Assembly: GCA_002501805.1 (NCBI GenBank) | Contig: DAOI01000014.1 | Coordinates: 713 to 14,073 of the forward strand | Direction: 5' to 3' | DNA: 13,361 nucleotides | From: Euryarchaeota archaeon UBA463 | Lineage (GTDB): Archaea; Thermoplasmatota; Poseidoniia; Poseidoniales; Thalassarchaeaceae | Shown here: piece after piece, positions 1 through 7,371 of the stretch | How positions within the stretch are numbered: position 1 is the first letter of the stretch | How the letters are laid out: every line of letters starts with the position of its first letter | Program-made: the position numbers and the translations under genes | The notes under the pieces: model-generated | The model's database searches: none | Told to the model about the DNA's origin: nothing | Seen by the model: the letters and a program-made list of their open reading frames with translations, nothing else

Positions 1-76
1 GGGCTCGTGGTCTAGGGGTTATGACGTCGCCTTGACATGGCGAAGATCGCAGGTTCAATTCCTGCCGAGCCCACCA
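1..76 (+). tRNA. tRNA-Val (anticodon GAC), CCA encoded
   Basis: A complete cloverleaf can be folded by hand. The acceptor stem pairs 1-7 with 66-72 (seven Watson-Crick pairs). The D stem pairs 10-12 with 23-25. The anticodon stem pairs 27-31 with 39-43 around the loop TTGACAT, which puts anticodon GAC at 34-36 and reads the valine codon GUC (and GUU by wobble). The T stem pairs 49-53 with 61-65 around TTCAATT. The discriminator is A73 and the terminal CCA (74-76) is encoded. No intron is present in the anticodon loop. The gene begins at the first base of the window, so its promoter lies outside. It is convergent with alaX, 28 nt away. Confidence 0.97.
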
Positions 77-89
77 GTAACTTGAAAAC

Positions 90-102
90 TACCATTATGG
101 TA
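90..102. repeat. 13-bp palindrome between tRNA-Val and alaX, possible weak terminator
   Basis: TACCATTATGGTA is a perfect palindrome around one central base, in the 28-nt gap between the convergent tRNA-Val and alaX. Read on the minus strand after the alaX stop, it can form a short TACC/GGTA stem followed by GTTTT, which resembles a weak terminator. Archaeal termination relies mainly on T-rich tracts, and this one is short, so the role is a guess. Confidence 0.25.
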
Positions 103-104
103 AA

Positions 105-818
105 TCAAGAATAAGATACCCTGAGTTTACCAGCCCCTTTGGACTTTACATTTTCAATGGTGATTTTTGGAATCTGTGAAATGTTTCCTACATGTGTCCC
201 TCCACATGGACACAAATCAATATCCTCTATCTCTACGACTCTGAGCATGCTTATGGATGAAGGTATTCTATCCATGAAATTAGTATGCCTCATTTTGTCG
301 TGACTTAGGATTTCTTCCCTTGACCATTCATGAATTAGGACCTCAGCTCCTGAATTGATAACATCATTAACTTGCAATGATATTTCTTCAGCGTCAAAGA
401 GATCTCTGTCAGGGAACCACAAATCTATCCTTGTAGTGTGATCACTAATCTGATTGCCTACTGTTTCAGCCTTGTACATGTCATTGGCTATTGCTGAGAA
501 AACATGCTGTGCTGTGTGCATCATTGTATTCCTATTCCTCCAAGATGAGTCTATCTTACATTCAATTTTATCGCCCTCTCCAAATGACTCGGGGCTGTCT
601 AATGGGTGCAGGATTCTATCTCCCGGTTTCACTTCACCCATGTTACTAAATTTATCACCCGATGTAATCGATCCCTTATCTCCGGGTTGTCCGCCACCTC
701 TTGGATAGCAAAATGTCCTATCTAGGAAAATACCGTCATCGACGATATCTGTAATTGTAGCTTCGAATAATGGAGGGTTAAGTCCTGGGTGTTGAGTTAG
801 ATGCATTTTTTCTTGCAT
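105..818 (-). CDS. alaX: Alanyl-tRNA editing hydrolase, AlaX-M type
   Basis: This is a free-standing relative of the AlaRS editing domain, a family that hydrolyses tRNA-Ala mischarged with serine or glycine. The zinc-site motifs are visible: HxxxH as H101-TAQ-H105 and CxxxH as C205-GGT-H209, with an extra cysteine at 203. The N-terminal part carries the glycine-rich RGGGQPGD motif at about 40-47. That motif and the 237-aa length place it in the medium AlaX-M class rather than the short AlaX-S class, which lacks this domain. The ATG at 818 is 4 nt after the hutH stop. A second in-frame ATG at 806 is possible, and neither has a clear Shine-Dalgarno. It is the last gene of the pan-hut block, and its function has no obvious tie to histidine breakdown. 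It lacks the aminoacylation and C-terminal domains of a full AlaRS. Confidence 0.9.
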   Translation of the reverse strand: MQEKMHLTQHPGLNPPLFEATITDIVDDGIFLDRTFCYPRGGGQPGDKGSITSGDKFSNMGEVKPGDRILHPLDSPESFGEGDKIECKIDSSWRNRNTMMHTAQHVFSAIANDMYKAETVGNQISDHTTRIDLWFPDRDLFDAEEISLQVNDVINSGAEVLIHEWSREEILSHDKMRHTNFMDRIPSSISMLRVVEIEDIDLCPCGGTHVGNISQIPKITIENVKSKGAGKLRVSYS

Positions 819-822
819 AATA

Positions 823-2349
823 TCACATAAAAATCCTAGTTAGATCCCCGTTCAATAATGACTCAGTAAGATTTTTTGTATCTTCAGATAGTGCTCTGTC
901 GCCGTTAAGAGGCTTGACAATCCCCCTTGACCATTCTAGAACTTTAGAAACTCCATGACCAGGTTTCTCATCAATTCTATACATCGCTTCTGAAGCGCAA
1001 ATAATCTCATTTGAGATAACATTAGCTAGTAATCTAGTTGAAATCATAGTTCTGTAAGCTCCCGTGGCACCCATTGATGCATGGTCCTCCTTACCCATGC
1101 TTACTGGCGTATTGGAAGTAGTAGCTGGGTTTGACAGTAGATGTAACTCTGCTAGAACTGCGGCCGATGAGTATTGGATTATCATTAGACCACTTTCAAG
1201 GCCTTCATCCTTAGCTAAAAATGCACTATGTCCACTCCATTTTGGATCTAGAATCTGGTTTATTCTTCTCTCTGAAATACTGGCAAGCTCATGACATGCT
1301 ATAGAGATAGAATCACTGCTCAGTGCAATATACTGGCCATGAAAATTGCCCCCGGATATCACCTCGATACTATCTCCCTCAGTGAATACAAGAGGATTGT
1401 CTGTCGAGCTGTTTATTTCGATTTCTAGAATTCTCCTAGATTCCCTAAGCATATCGATAACAGGTCCGTGTACCTGGGGAGAGCACCTGATTGAGTATGC
1501 ATCCTGAACCCTATCACAGTTGACATGCGAGATTTTTATCTCAGAATTTTCTAGTAATGACGAAATTCTTGCTGCAGACATAGTTTGACCGGGATGAGGC
1601 CTAGAATTGTGTATCCTAGGGTCGAAAGGCTTGTGAGATCCTCTGATGGCCTCGACAGTGCAAGCAACAGAAGCATCAGAGGCGAAACAAAGCATATCCA
1701 TGTTATTCAAGGCCTCACACATGAATGCACACATCTGACTAGTCCCATTGATTAGAGAGAGGCCTTCTTTAGCTGCAGGAACTATTGGAGTAATTCCAGA
1801 TTTCCCAAGTGCCTCATTAGACGACATGAGGCTCCATTCGTTGGTCCCAATCCTGAGGTTACACTCACCTTCTCCCATCATACCTAATGCTAGGTGGGAT
1901 AGGGGAGCCAAATCTCCCGAAGCACCTAGAGAGCCTATTCTAGGTATTACTGGGCATACGCCATGGTTAATCATAGAAATAAGAGTATCAACTATGACAG
2001 GTCGAGCACCAGAATTTCCTCTACATAGCGTATTAGCTCTGATCAGCATCATCATTATTGTGTGACGGTTTTCCATTGGCTCTCCAATTCCACACGCATG
2101 ACTTCTAATCAGATTTGCTTGGAGCTGTTCTAATTTATCCGGTTCAATGGAAACGGATGAAAGTGCACCAAAACCGGTATTAATGCCGTAAGTCACAGTT
2201 CGATTCCTCAGAATTTCTGTAACCGCCTCCCTGCAAGAGGTCATTTTCTCTCTGGCTGATTGTGAAAGAGCTACTTTGGTTAGTCCCAAACCAGTGTCAA
2301 CGACGTCACGAATAGTGAGGGAATTTCCATCTATCACGAGCTCTCTCAT
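823..2349 (-). CDS. hutH: Histidine ammonia-lyase
   Basis: It catalyses the first step of histidine degradation, L-histidine to trans-urocanate plus ammonia, in the cytoplasm. The Ala-Ser-Gly triad that cyclises into the MIO cofactor is present in GSLGASGDLAPLSH. The family's conserved TYGINTGFG (with the catalytic Tyr), QDAYSIRCSPQVHG, SSTDNPLV and SGGNFHGQ motifs also appear in order. I chose the ATG at 2347-2349, giving 508 aa beginning MRELVIDGNSLT, because this matches the usual HutH N-terminus. The reading frame can be extended eight codons to a TTG at 2373, which looks less likely. The start lies 30 nt after the hutU stop without a clear Shine-Dalgarno, and the stop is 4 nt before alaX. 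Length is normal for the family. Phenylalanine or tyrosine ammonia-lyase is a theoretical alternative, but the adjacent hutU settles the substrate as histidine. Confidence 0.96.
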   Translation of the reverse strand: MRELVIDGNSLTIRDVVDTGLGLTKVALSQSAREKMTSCREAVTEILRNRTVTYGINTGFGALSSVSIEPDKLEQLQANLIRSHACGIGEPMENRHTIMMMLIRANTLCRGNSGARPVIVDTLISMINHGVCPVIPRIGSLGASGDLAPLSHLALGMMGEGECNLRIGTNEWSLMSSNEALGKSGITPIVPAAKEGLSLINGTSQMCAFMCEALNNMDMLCFASDASVACTVEAIRGSHKPFDPRIHNSRPHPGQTMSAARISSLLENSEIKISHVNCDRVQDAYSIRCSPQVHGPVIDMLRESRRILEIEINSSTDNPLVFTEGDSIEVISGGNFHGQYIALSSDSISIACHELASISERRINQILDPKWSGHSAFLAKDEGLESGLMIIQYSSAAVLAELHLLSNPATTSNTPVSMGKEDHASMGATGAYRTMISTRLLANVISNEIICASEAMYRIDEKPGHGVSKVLEWSRGIVKPLNGDRALSEDTKNLTESLLNGDLTRIFM

Positions 2350-2379
2350 AGATTCCGGTAAGGGCAATAGCAAATAGAC

Positions 2380-4398
2380 TCATCGAGAATCAAAAAGATT
2401 ATTCAAAATGTTTTCATCTACGATGTTAGGCATTGTGACGTTTAGATTTGAGTCATTATCCATTGCTCTTTTTATTGTCCACATAGCCTCATCATTCCTA
2501 GCCCATGACCTTCTTGCAATACCATTTTCAACATCCCAGGGAATCATTGATTCTATTGCCCTGCCGGATTTTTCAGAACCATCGATGTATAGTCCGAAAC
2601 CCCCATTGATAACCTCGCCCCAACCAACACCTCCACCATTGTGGAGACTGACCCAAGTTGCTCCTCTGAACGAGTCCCCGACAAAATTCTGTACGGCCAT
2701 ATCTGCAGTAAACATAGAGCCGTCCCTGATATTTGCTGTCTCCCTGTATGGACTATCTGTGCCACTAACATCATGGTGATCTCTACCGAGAACAATAGGC
2801 CCGGAAATATCTCCATTTCTTATAGCATCATTGAATGCCATGGCGATAGATCTTCTTCCTGTGGAGTCTGCATACAATATTCTGGCTTTACTTCCTACGA
2901 CCAAATCATTTTTGGCGGCTTCTTCTATCCATCTGAGGTTATCTGAATATTGTTGCCTGATTCTTTGTGGGGCTTCTGAGTGGAGCTCGGTGAGTATCGT
3001 ATGGGCTATTGAGTCGGATACTTCTAGGTCTTTATCTGAGCCAGAAGTACATACCCAACGAAATGGACCGAAACCATAGTCAAAACACATTGGCCCCATT
3101 ATATCTTCAACATATGAAGGATACTTGAATTGGCCGTGTCCGTCTACAATGTCCGCTCCTGACCTACTAGCCTCCAAGAGGAAAGCATTTCCATAGTCCC
3201 AGAATTTCATTCCCCTAGATGACAGTTTGTTGATCATATCTGCATGTTTTCTTAGTGACTCCTTTACATGAATCTTGAAGCCTTCAGGATCATTAGACAG
3301 GAGATCTTTCGCCTCTTCGAATGTGAATCCAGCGGGAGTGTATCCACCTAGCCATGGATTGTGGAGACTGGTCTGATCGCTACCTAGATCTGGAGTGAGG
3401 TTGTTTTCGATAAGCGCCTCGAGTAAATCAACTATATTTCCAACATAGCCTATTGAGACAGCATCTCCATCATTTACTGCTTGGCGCGCACGTGATATTA
3501 CATGATTCAAATCGTAGTGTAGCTCGGACAGCCATCCTTGCTGATGCCTCTTAATCGCGGCATGAGAGTCTACCTCGGCAATTATACAGACAGCTCCTGC
3601 AATGACAGCAGCCTTCGCTTGAGCGCCAGACATTCCACCTAGTCCAGATGTGATGAATAGTATCCCAGATAGATCTGATTCATTATCAATATCCAGATAT
3701 TTTCTAGCCGCATTCAATAGGGTAATTGTCGTTCCATGGACGATACCCTGTGGACCTATGTACATGTAAGATCCTGCAGTCATCTGTCCGAACTGTGTTA
3801 CTCCAAGTGCGTTCATCTTTTCATAATCGAGCTGAGATGAATAATTCGGAATAACTAGTCCATTGGAAATGACTACCCTAGGGGAATCTGGACTCGAAGG
3901 AAATAATCCAAGTGGATGGCCCGAGTTAATGACAAGCGTCTGATTATCATTCATCTTTGAAAGTAGTTTCATTGTTATGAGGTACTGTGCCCAATTTTGG
4001 AATACCGATCCATTTCCTCCATAAGTAATCAACTCATGTGGATACTGAGCTACTGAGGGATCTAGGTTATTCTGAATCATTAACATTACAGAAGCTGCAG
4101 AGGGAGAGTCGGATGGATAGTCGCCGATTGGCCTAGAGAACATTTCATATTCTGGCCTAAACCTGTGCATGTAAATATGGCCAAGCTCCTCTAGCTCCTG
4201 TAAAAACTCAGTTGCTAATACATTATGCCAGTCCTCCTGAAAATACCTCAATGAGTTTTTAATTGCCAATTTCTTCTCGGATTCACTGAGTACTTGTGGC
4301 CTAATTGGAGCGTGTGGGACAGAGTCATCTAACGATTTGGCGGAGGGCAATTGATCGGGAATTCCGACCAATATCTGTTCTTTGAATGTTAATCCCAT
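2380..4398 (-). CDS. hutU: Urocanate hydratase (urocanase), long UROC1-like form
   Basis: It hydrates urocanate to 4-imidazolone-5-propionate using tightly bound NAD+ as an electrophile. Conserved segments include YGGNG (126-130), QFGQMTAGSYMYIGPQG (202-218), the glycine-rich GLGGMSGAQ (252-260), DYGNAF (401-406), GPMCFDYGFGPFRWV (435-449) and HNGGGVGWGE (586-595). C438 probably corresponds to the active-site Cys of the Pseudomonas enzyme. At 672 aa it is over 100 residues longer than typical bacterial HutU (about 555 aa) and close to animal UROC1 (about 676 aa). Phrases such as RDHHDVSGTDSP also resemble the long form. The ATG start overlaps the fchA 3' end by 10 nt and is preceded by GGAGAGG five bases upstream, indicating translational coupling. 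Confidence 0.97.
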   Translation of the reverse strand: MGLTFKEQILVGIPDQLPSAKSLDDSVPHAPIRPQVLSESEKKLAIKNSLRYFQEDWHNVLATEFLQELEELGHIYMHRFRPEYEMFSRPIGDYPSDSPSAASVMLMIQNNLDPSVAQYPHELITYGGNGSVFQNWAQYLITMKLLSKMNDNQTLVINSGHPLGLFPSSPDSPRVVISNGLVIPNYSSQLDYEKMNALGVTQFGQMTAGSYMYIGPQGIVHGTTITLLNAARKYLDIDNESDLSGILFITSGLGGMSGAQAKAAVIAGAVCIIAEVDSHAAIKRHQQGWLSELHYDLNHVISRARQAVNDGDAVSIGYVGNIVDLLEALIENNLTPDLGSDQTSLHNPWLGGYTPAGFTFEEAKDLLSNDPEGFKIHVKESLRKHADMINKLSSRGMKFWDYGNAFLLEASRSGADIVDGHGQFKYPSYVEDIMGPMCFDYGFGPFRWVCTSGSDKDLEVSDSIAHTILTELHSEAPQRIRQQYSDNLRWIEEAAKNDLVVGSKARILYADSTGRRSIAMAFNDAIRNGDISGPIVLGRDHHDVSGTDSPYRETANIRDGSMFTADMAVQNFVGDSFRGATWVSLHNGGGVGWGEVINGGFGLYIDGSEKSGRAIESMIPWDVENGIARRSWARNDEAMWTIKRAMDNDSNLNVTMPNIVDENILNNLFDSR

Positions 4399-5027
4399 TT
4401 CAGCCTCTCCATTATAGTGGACTCGATAGTAGAAGAACTGACAAGAGATGATTTCAGAAGGCTATCCATCTCTTGAGATATGTTTTTCTTTTCATCGGTA
4501 TCATCCAAGGAATCTAAGTTAATTCGTACATTGTAAGAAGCTATTCTAGAAGACGCGAGTGCCAATTCGGATGATGCGAGAAGATCTGTAAGAGCATTGG
4601 GGTTACCAGTTCTTGATAGTCCTATGATCGATTGTAAAAAATCAGATGAGGCCCTCATTATTTTCAGTGGCACTAATGCGGCGTTAATTGTAGAAGATAC
4701 GATGGCATCTGACCTAGTTGATTTTTGAAGATCATTATCTCTTGGGAGCCTGTACGAATTCATAACGGCATCAAATGCTGAAGCATCTTCATCAGCAAGT
4801 AACAGAGAGAGCTCTATTCCTTCAGTAGATGATTCTATCACTTCTGTGGCAGAATCATGGCCTTCTGACCATTTTTCCTTACCTAGAGTCAACCTGGATA
4901 CCATCATTCCGAGAGCATGAGCATGAGCTAGAGTCAGTGCGGCTACTGAGCCACCCCCTGGTGTAGGACTGGAGGATGATATTTTTGACAAGACATCGGC
5001 ATATCCATCATTCAAGTTAATCACCAC
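4389..5027 (-). CDS. fchA: Formimidoyltetrahydrofolate cyclodeaminase
   Basis: It converts 5-formimino-THF to 5,10-methenyl-THF with release of ammonia, the final step that feeds histidine carbon into the folate pool. The 212-aa protein matches the FTCD C-terminal (cyclodeaminase) family throughout. It has the N-terminal PTPGGGSVAALTLAHAHALG glycine-rich helix start, an internal DEDASAFDAVMNSYRLPR block, and a C-terminal stretch ending in SYNVRINL. In animals this domain is fused to the formiminotransferase, whereas here it is a separate gene. It overlaps ftcD by 11 nt at its start and hutU by 10 nt at its end. The start is a GTG at 5027, with a second GTG immediately after it, and there is no strong Shine-Dalgarno. 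Assignment of the family is firm; methenyl-THF cyclohydrolase is not supported. Confidence 0.93.
   Translation of the reverse strand: MVINLNDGYADVLSKISSSSPTPGGGSVAALTLAHAHALGMMVSRLTLGKEKWSEGHDSATEVIESSTEGIELSLLLADEDASAFDAVMNSYRLPRDNDLQKSTRSDAIVSSTINAALVPLKIMRASSDFLQSIIGLSRTGNPNALTDLLASSELALASSRIASYNVRINLDSLDDTDEKKNISQEMDSLLKSSLVSSSTIESTIMERLKWD
4404..4410 (-). promoter_or_regulatory. Shine-Dalgarno of hutU inside fchA
   Basis: GGAGAGG on the minus strand lies five bases before the hutU ATG (4398), inside the end of the fchA coding region. It supports this start and reinitiation by ribosomes finishing fchA. It is one of the few strong Shine-Dalgarno sequences in this block. Confidence 0.75.
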
Positions 5028-6051
5028 GTATTGCTAGCTCGATAATAGATGATCCGATGTCAAACTCATGTAAGCCTTCTAATCCTAAACCATCGACTGC
5101 ATGTTGTAAAATATTGTTTTCATTTGCCTCTTCTGAGTCTGGGCAATAATGGATTCCTGCTTGAATCATTGCCTGCATTGGGACTAATCCGACAAGTTCG
5201 CTTGCAGTGACCGTGAGTCCAAGTTTACTAGCCTCTGACCTTATTGCATCTGTAACATCGTGAAGCCCGGTAATAGTGTGATCGAGTAAGTTCATGGATA
5301 CCTGAGCCGTATCTTCGTCATACATCCATCCAGCCGCCTGTAGGGCTTTGAATTTACCAGGTTCTCTAATAGTAATTCCATTTGAGTCGACCAATTTATT
5401 TCCTTGATCGTCCCTCTTAATCACGCCACTTGTACGAATTTTTCCAGCGATTTCATTTGCTAGTGATTTATCGTGTGTACTTAGATTAACATTGTATGCA
5501 ATTAGAATTTGTCTAGCTCCAGTAGCTGTGGCTCCTGAACGAGGCAGGAACTCTGAAGGCCCAAAATCGGGTTCCCACTCCGGGTCAGAAAGCTTTTCTT
5601 TGAGAGCTTCATACTCGCCTTTCCTAATATCGGGTAGTTTTACACGTCTTTCATTCCTAGCTGATTCAGCGTAAAGGAATATTGGGATGCCATAATTTTC
5701 AGACACTGCCTTGGCATAGCGTTCTGAAAGATCGATGCACTCCCCCATTGAGGAGTTACTGAGAGGAATGAAAGGAACCACGTCAATAGCACCCATTCTA
5801 GCGTGTTCGCCGGTATGTTTTGACATATCAATTAGTTCTAATGCGACTCCTGTAGATTTTATCGCGGCTTCCAAAACAGCTTCCGGACCACCAACCATAG
5901 TAACTACAGTTCGATTAAAATCGGCCCCCATGTCTACATCTAGTAAGCTTACTCCATCTACGCTTGTAATGGAATTTATGATGGCGTCTATGACATCTTT
6001 ATCTCTACCTTCACTAAAGTTAGGAACGCACTCAATCAACGGTTCGCCCAT
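5017..6051 (-). CDS. ftcD: Glutamate formiminotransferase
   Basis: It transfers the formimino group of N-formimino-L-glutamate to tetrahydrofolate, giving glutamate and 5-formimino-THF. The N-terminus carries the family signature ECVPNFSEGRD (7-17). The HTGEHARMGAIDVVPFIP block (79-96) contains the conserved histidine (H83) that aligns with the catalytic His of the animal enzyme. GARQILIAYNVNL is the conserved substrate-domain strand. At 344 aa it is the single-function formiminotransferase, somewhat longer than the corresponding half of animal FTCD. The ATG at 6051 is 36 nt downstream of the pan stop, and the stop overlaps fchA. The presence of this enzyme implies that the organism uses tetrahydrofolate rather than only tetrahydromethanopterin, and that histidine is degraded through formiminoglutamate. 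Confidence 0.95.
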   Translation of the reverse strand: MGEPLIECVPNFSEGRDKDVIDAIINSITSVDGVSLLDVDMGADFNRTVVTMVGGPEAVLEAAIKSTGVALELIDMSKHTGEHARMGAIDVVPFIPLSNSSMGECIDLSERYAKAVSENYGIPIFLYAESARNERRVKLPDIRKGEYEALKEKLSDPEWEPDFGPSEFLPRSGATATGARQILIAYNVNLSTHDKSLANEIAGKIRTSGVIKRDDQGNKLVDSNGITIREPGKFKALQAAGWMYDEDTAQVSMNLLDHTITGLHDVTDAIRSEASKLGLTVTASELVGLVPMQAMIQAGIHYCPDSEEANENNILQHAVDGLGLEGLHEFDIGSSIIELAIRGD

Positions 6052-6087
6052 GGCCTCGCATGGAGATTAAGGGATTAGGATTACTCA

Positions 6088-7302
6088 TCAGTCATATAGT
6101 CCGGAAGAGTTGTCAATTCTGCCTTTCTCACTGTTTAGTGTGAGCTTCTCTAGTGAATTTAGGAAATCGGATTTTGTTATCTTTTTATTGCCTTTCGATA
6201 TTGCACTAACTCCGGCCTCTACGACAAGAGATTTTAGCTCAGCACCGCTAAAACCATCAGTTTTAGAGGCGATTTCTTCTAGATTAATTCTGCTTGAAAT
6301 GGGCGTATTCTTGGTGTGTACATTCAGAATTGAAAGTCTACCGTCCTCGTCGGGAAGAGGTATCTCAACTATTCTGTCAAATCTACCGGGCCTCAATAAA
6401 GCATTATCAAGAAGCTCTGGCCTATTCGTGGCGGCGATAATTTTCACATCCTCGAGGGGGGCAAATCCATCCAATTCTGACAGAAGTTGCATCAGTGTCC
6501 TTTGAACTTCCCTGTCTCCGGAGGTCGCACTGTCGAGTCTCTTAGAACCTATGGCATCGAGTTCGTCGATGAAGACAATGGCTGGAGCTCTTTTCCTAGC
6601 GAGATCGAATATCTCTCTAACTAATCTCCCCCCTTCGCCAATGTATTTCTGAGCTAGCTCTGAGGCAACTAAACCTAGGAAGACGGCATTAGTTGAGTTT
6701 GCAACAGCTTTGGCCAACATAGTCTTTCCAGTGCCGGGAGGACCAGTTAACAGGACTCCTTTTGGAGGGTCAATGGAGAATCTCTCGAAATCGTCGCGAT
6801 TTGTGAAAGATAGCTCTACCGCTTCACGAATTTGAATAATCTGTTCTTCAAGACCGCCCACGTCATCAAAGGTAACGGACGGTTTTTCAATAATCTCAGA
6901 AGTAACGACGAGCGGATCCCAAGAGTCAGATAAAACCTCAATTACAGATAGATTATCCTGATTTAATGCAACCCTAGCTCCGGGAATCAAGAGCGAGTCA
7001 TCGATACGAGGATTTATTGAAACCAGGAAGACTGTGCCATTCGAACTCCTGACTATCGCTCCTTCGTCGGTGAGGTCTTGAATATGGCCTATCACCATAG
7101 GAGGAGTTCTGAGATTCCTGATCTCTTCCTCGAGACGGCTTGCGCGCTTCTTTACTTGGGATATTTCACTCTCCAGCAGTAACTTATCGGTTAGGAGTTG
7201 CTGTGCAGTTTCTGTTAGTCCCTTGATTTCAGATTGAAGATTTGAAACTGGGGATATGTTAGAGGGATCTTCCTGACGGTGAGCGTCCGAGCCAGTAGCC
7301 AT
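6088..7302 (-). CDS. pan: Proteasome-activating nucleotidase (PAN), AAA+ ATPase
   Basis: PAN forms a hexameric ring that unfolds substrates and feeds them into the archaeal 20S proteasome. The order is: an N-terminal coiled coil (about 20-65); the PP linker at 67-68; an OB-like domain (about 69-125); then one AAA+ module. The module has Walker A GPPGTGKT (187-194), pore loop KYIG (219-222), Walker B IVFIDE (242-247) and arginine fingers in LLRPGRFDR (R304, R307). The C-terminus ends in Leu-Tyr-Asp, a match to the HbYX motif that docks into the proteasome alpha ring. At 404 aa the length is normal. The single AAA+ domain, coiled coil and HbYX tail exclude Cdc48 (two AAA domains) and FtsH (membrane, protease). 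The ATG at 7302 has no Shine-Dalgarno, and an inverted repeat lies 12 nt upstream. No proteasome subunit gene is in the window. Confidence 0.96.
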   Translation of the reverse strand: MATGSDAHRQEDPSNISPVSNLQSEIKGLTETAQQLLTDKLLLESEISQVKKRASRLEEEIRNLRTPPMVIGHIQDLTDEGAIVRSSNGTVFLVSINPRIDDSLLIPGARVALNQDNLSVIEVLSDSWDPLVVTSEIIEKPSVTFDDVGGLEEQIIQIREAVELSFTNRDDFERFSIDPPKGVLLTGPPGTGKTMLAKAVANSTNAVFLGLVASELAQKYIGEGGRLVREIFDLARKRAPAIVFIDELDAIGSKRLDSATSGDREVQRTLMQLLSELDGFAPLEDVKIIAATNRPELLDNALLRPGRFDRIVEIPLPDEDGRLSILNVHTKNTPISSRINLEEIASKTDGFSGAELKSLVVEAGVSAISKGNKKITKSDFLNSLEKLTLNSEKGRIDNSSGLYD

Positions 7303-7313
7303 GAGTCTCGTAA

Positions 7314-7338
7314 GGGGTATTTGATTTCAAATAACCCC
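7314..7338. promoter_or_regulatory. Inverted repeat in the pan/mbf1 divergent promoter region, candidate operator
   Basis: The 69-nt region between the pan and mbf1 starts contains a near-perfect inverted repeat. Its left arm is GGGGTATTTGA and its right arm is TCAAATAACCCC, separated by TT; the arms differ only by one unpaired base. Its centre is about 24 nt upstream of the pan ATG, where an archaeal TATA box would lie for a leaderless pan transcript. It is about 45 nt upstream of the mbf1 ATG. A protein bound here could block pan transcription or act on both genes. MBF1, which has a helix-turn-helix, is one conceivable binder. The repeat is seen directly; the role is inferred. Confidence 0.5.
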
Positions 7339-7371
7339 AACCCATATGTTCGAGTGCTCGTTGGCACATGC

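Noticed and set aside
454..708. 84-aa plus-strand frame opposite alaX
   Set aside because: It is antisense to the conserved AlaX core and has no motif of its own; the same holds for the frames opposite hutH, hutU, ftcD and pan.
105..818. Fragment of a full alanyl-tRNA synthetase
   Set aside because: The protein is complete as an AlaX-M, with its own start and stop, and no catalytic aminoacylation motifs or neighbouring alaS remnants are visible.
823..2373. HutH starting at the TTG at 2373 (516 aa)
   Set aside because: The ATG eight codons later (2349) gives the usual HutH N-terminus MxELVIDG, and the TTG lies only 6 nt from the hutU stop with no Shine-Dalgarno.
6088..7302. Cdc48/p97 or FtsH-type ATPase
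   Set aside because: There is only one AAA+ module, no transmembrane segment and no zinc protease motif; the coiled coil and HbYX tail point to PAN.
7279..7371. N-terminal extension of MBF1 back to 7279
   Set aside because: It would overlap the pan start codon on the other strand, cover the divergent promoter region, and precede the typical zinc-ribbon beginning of MBF1.
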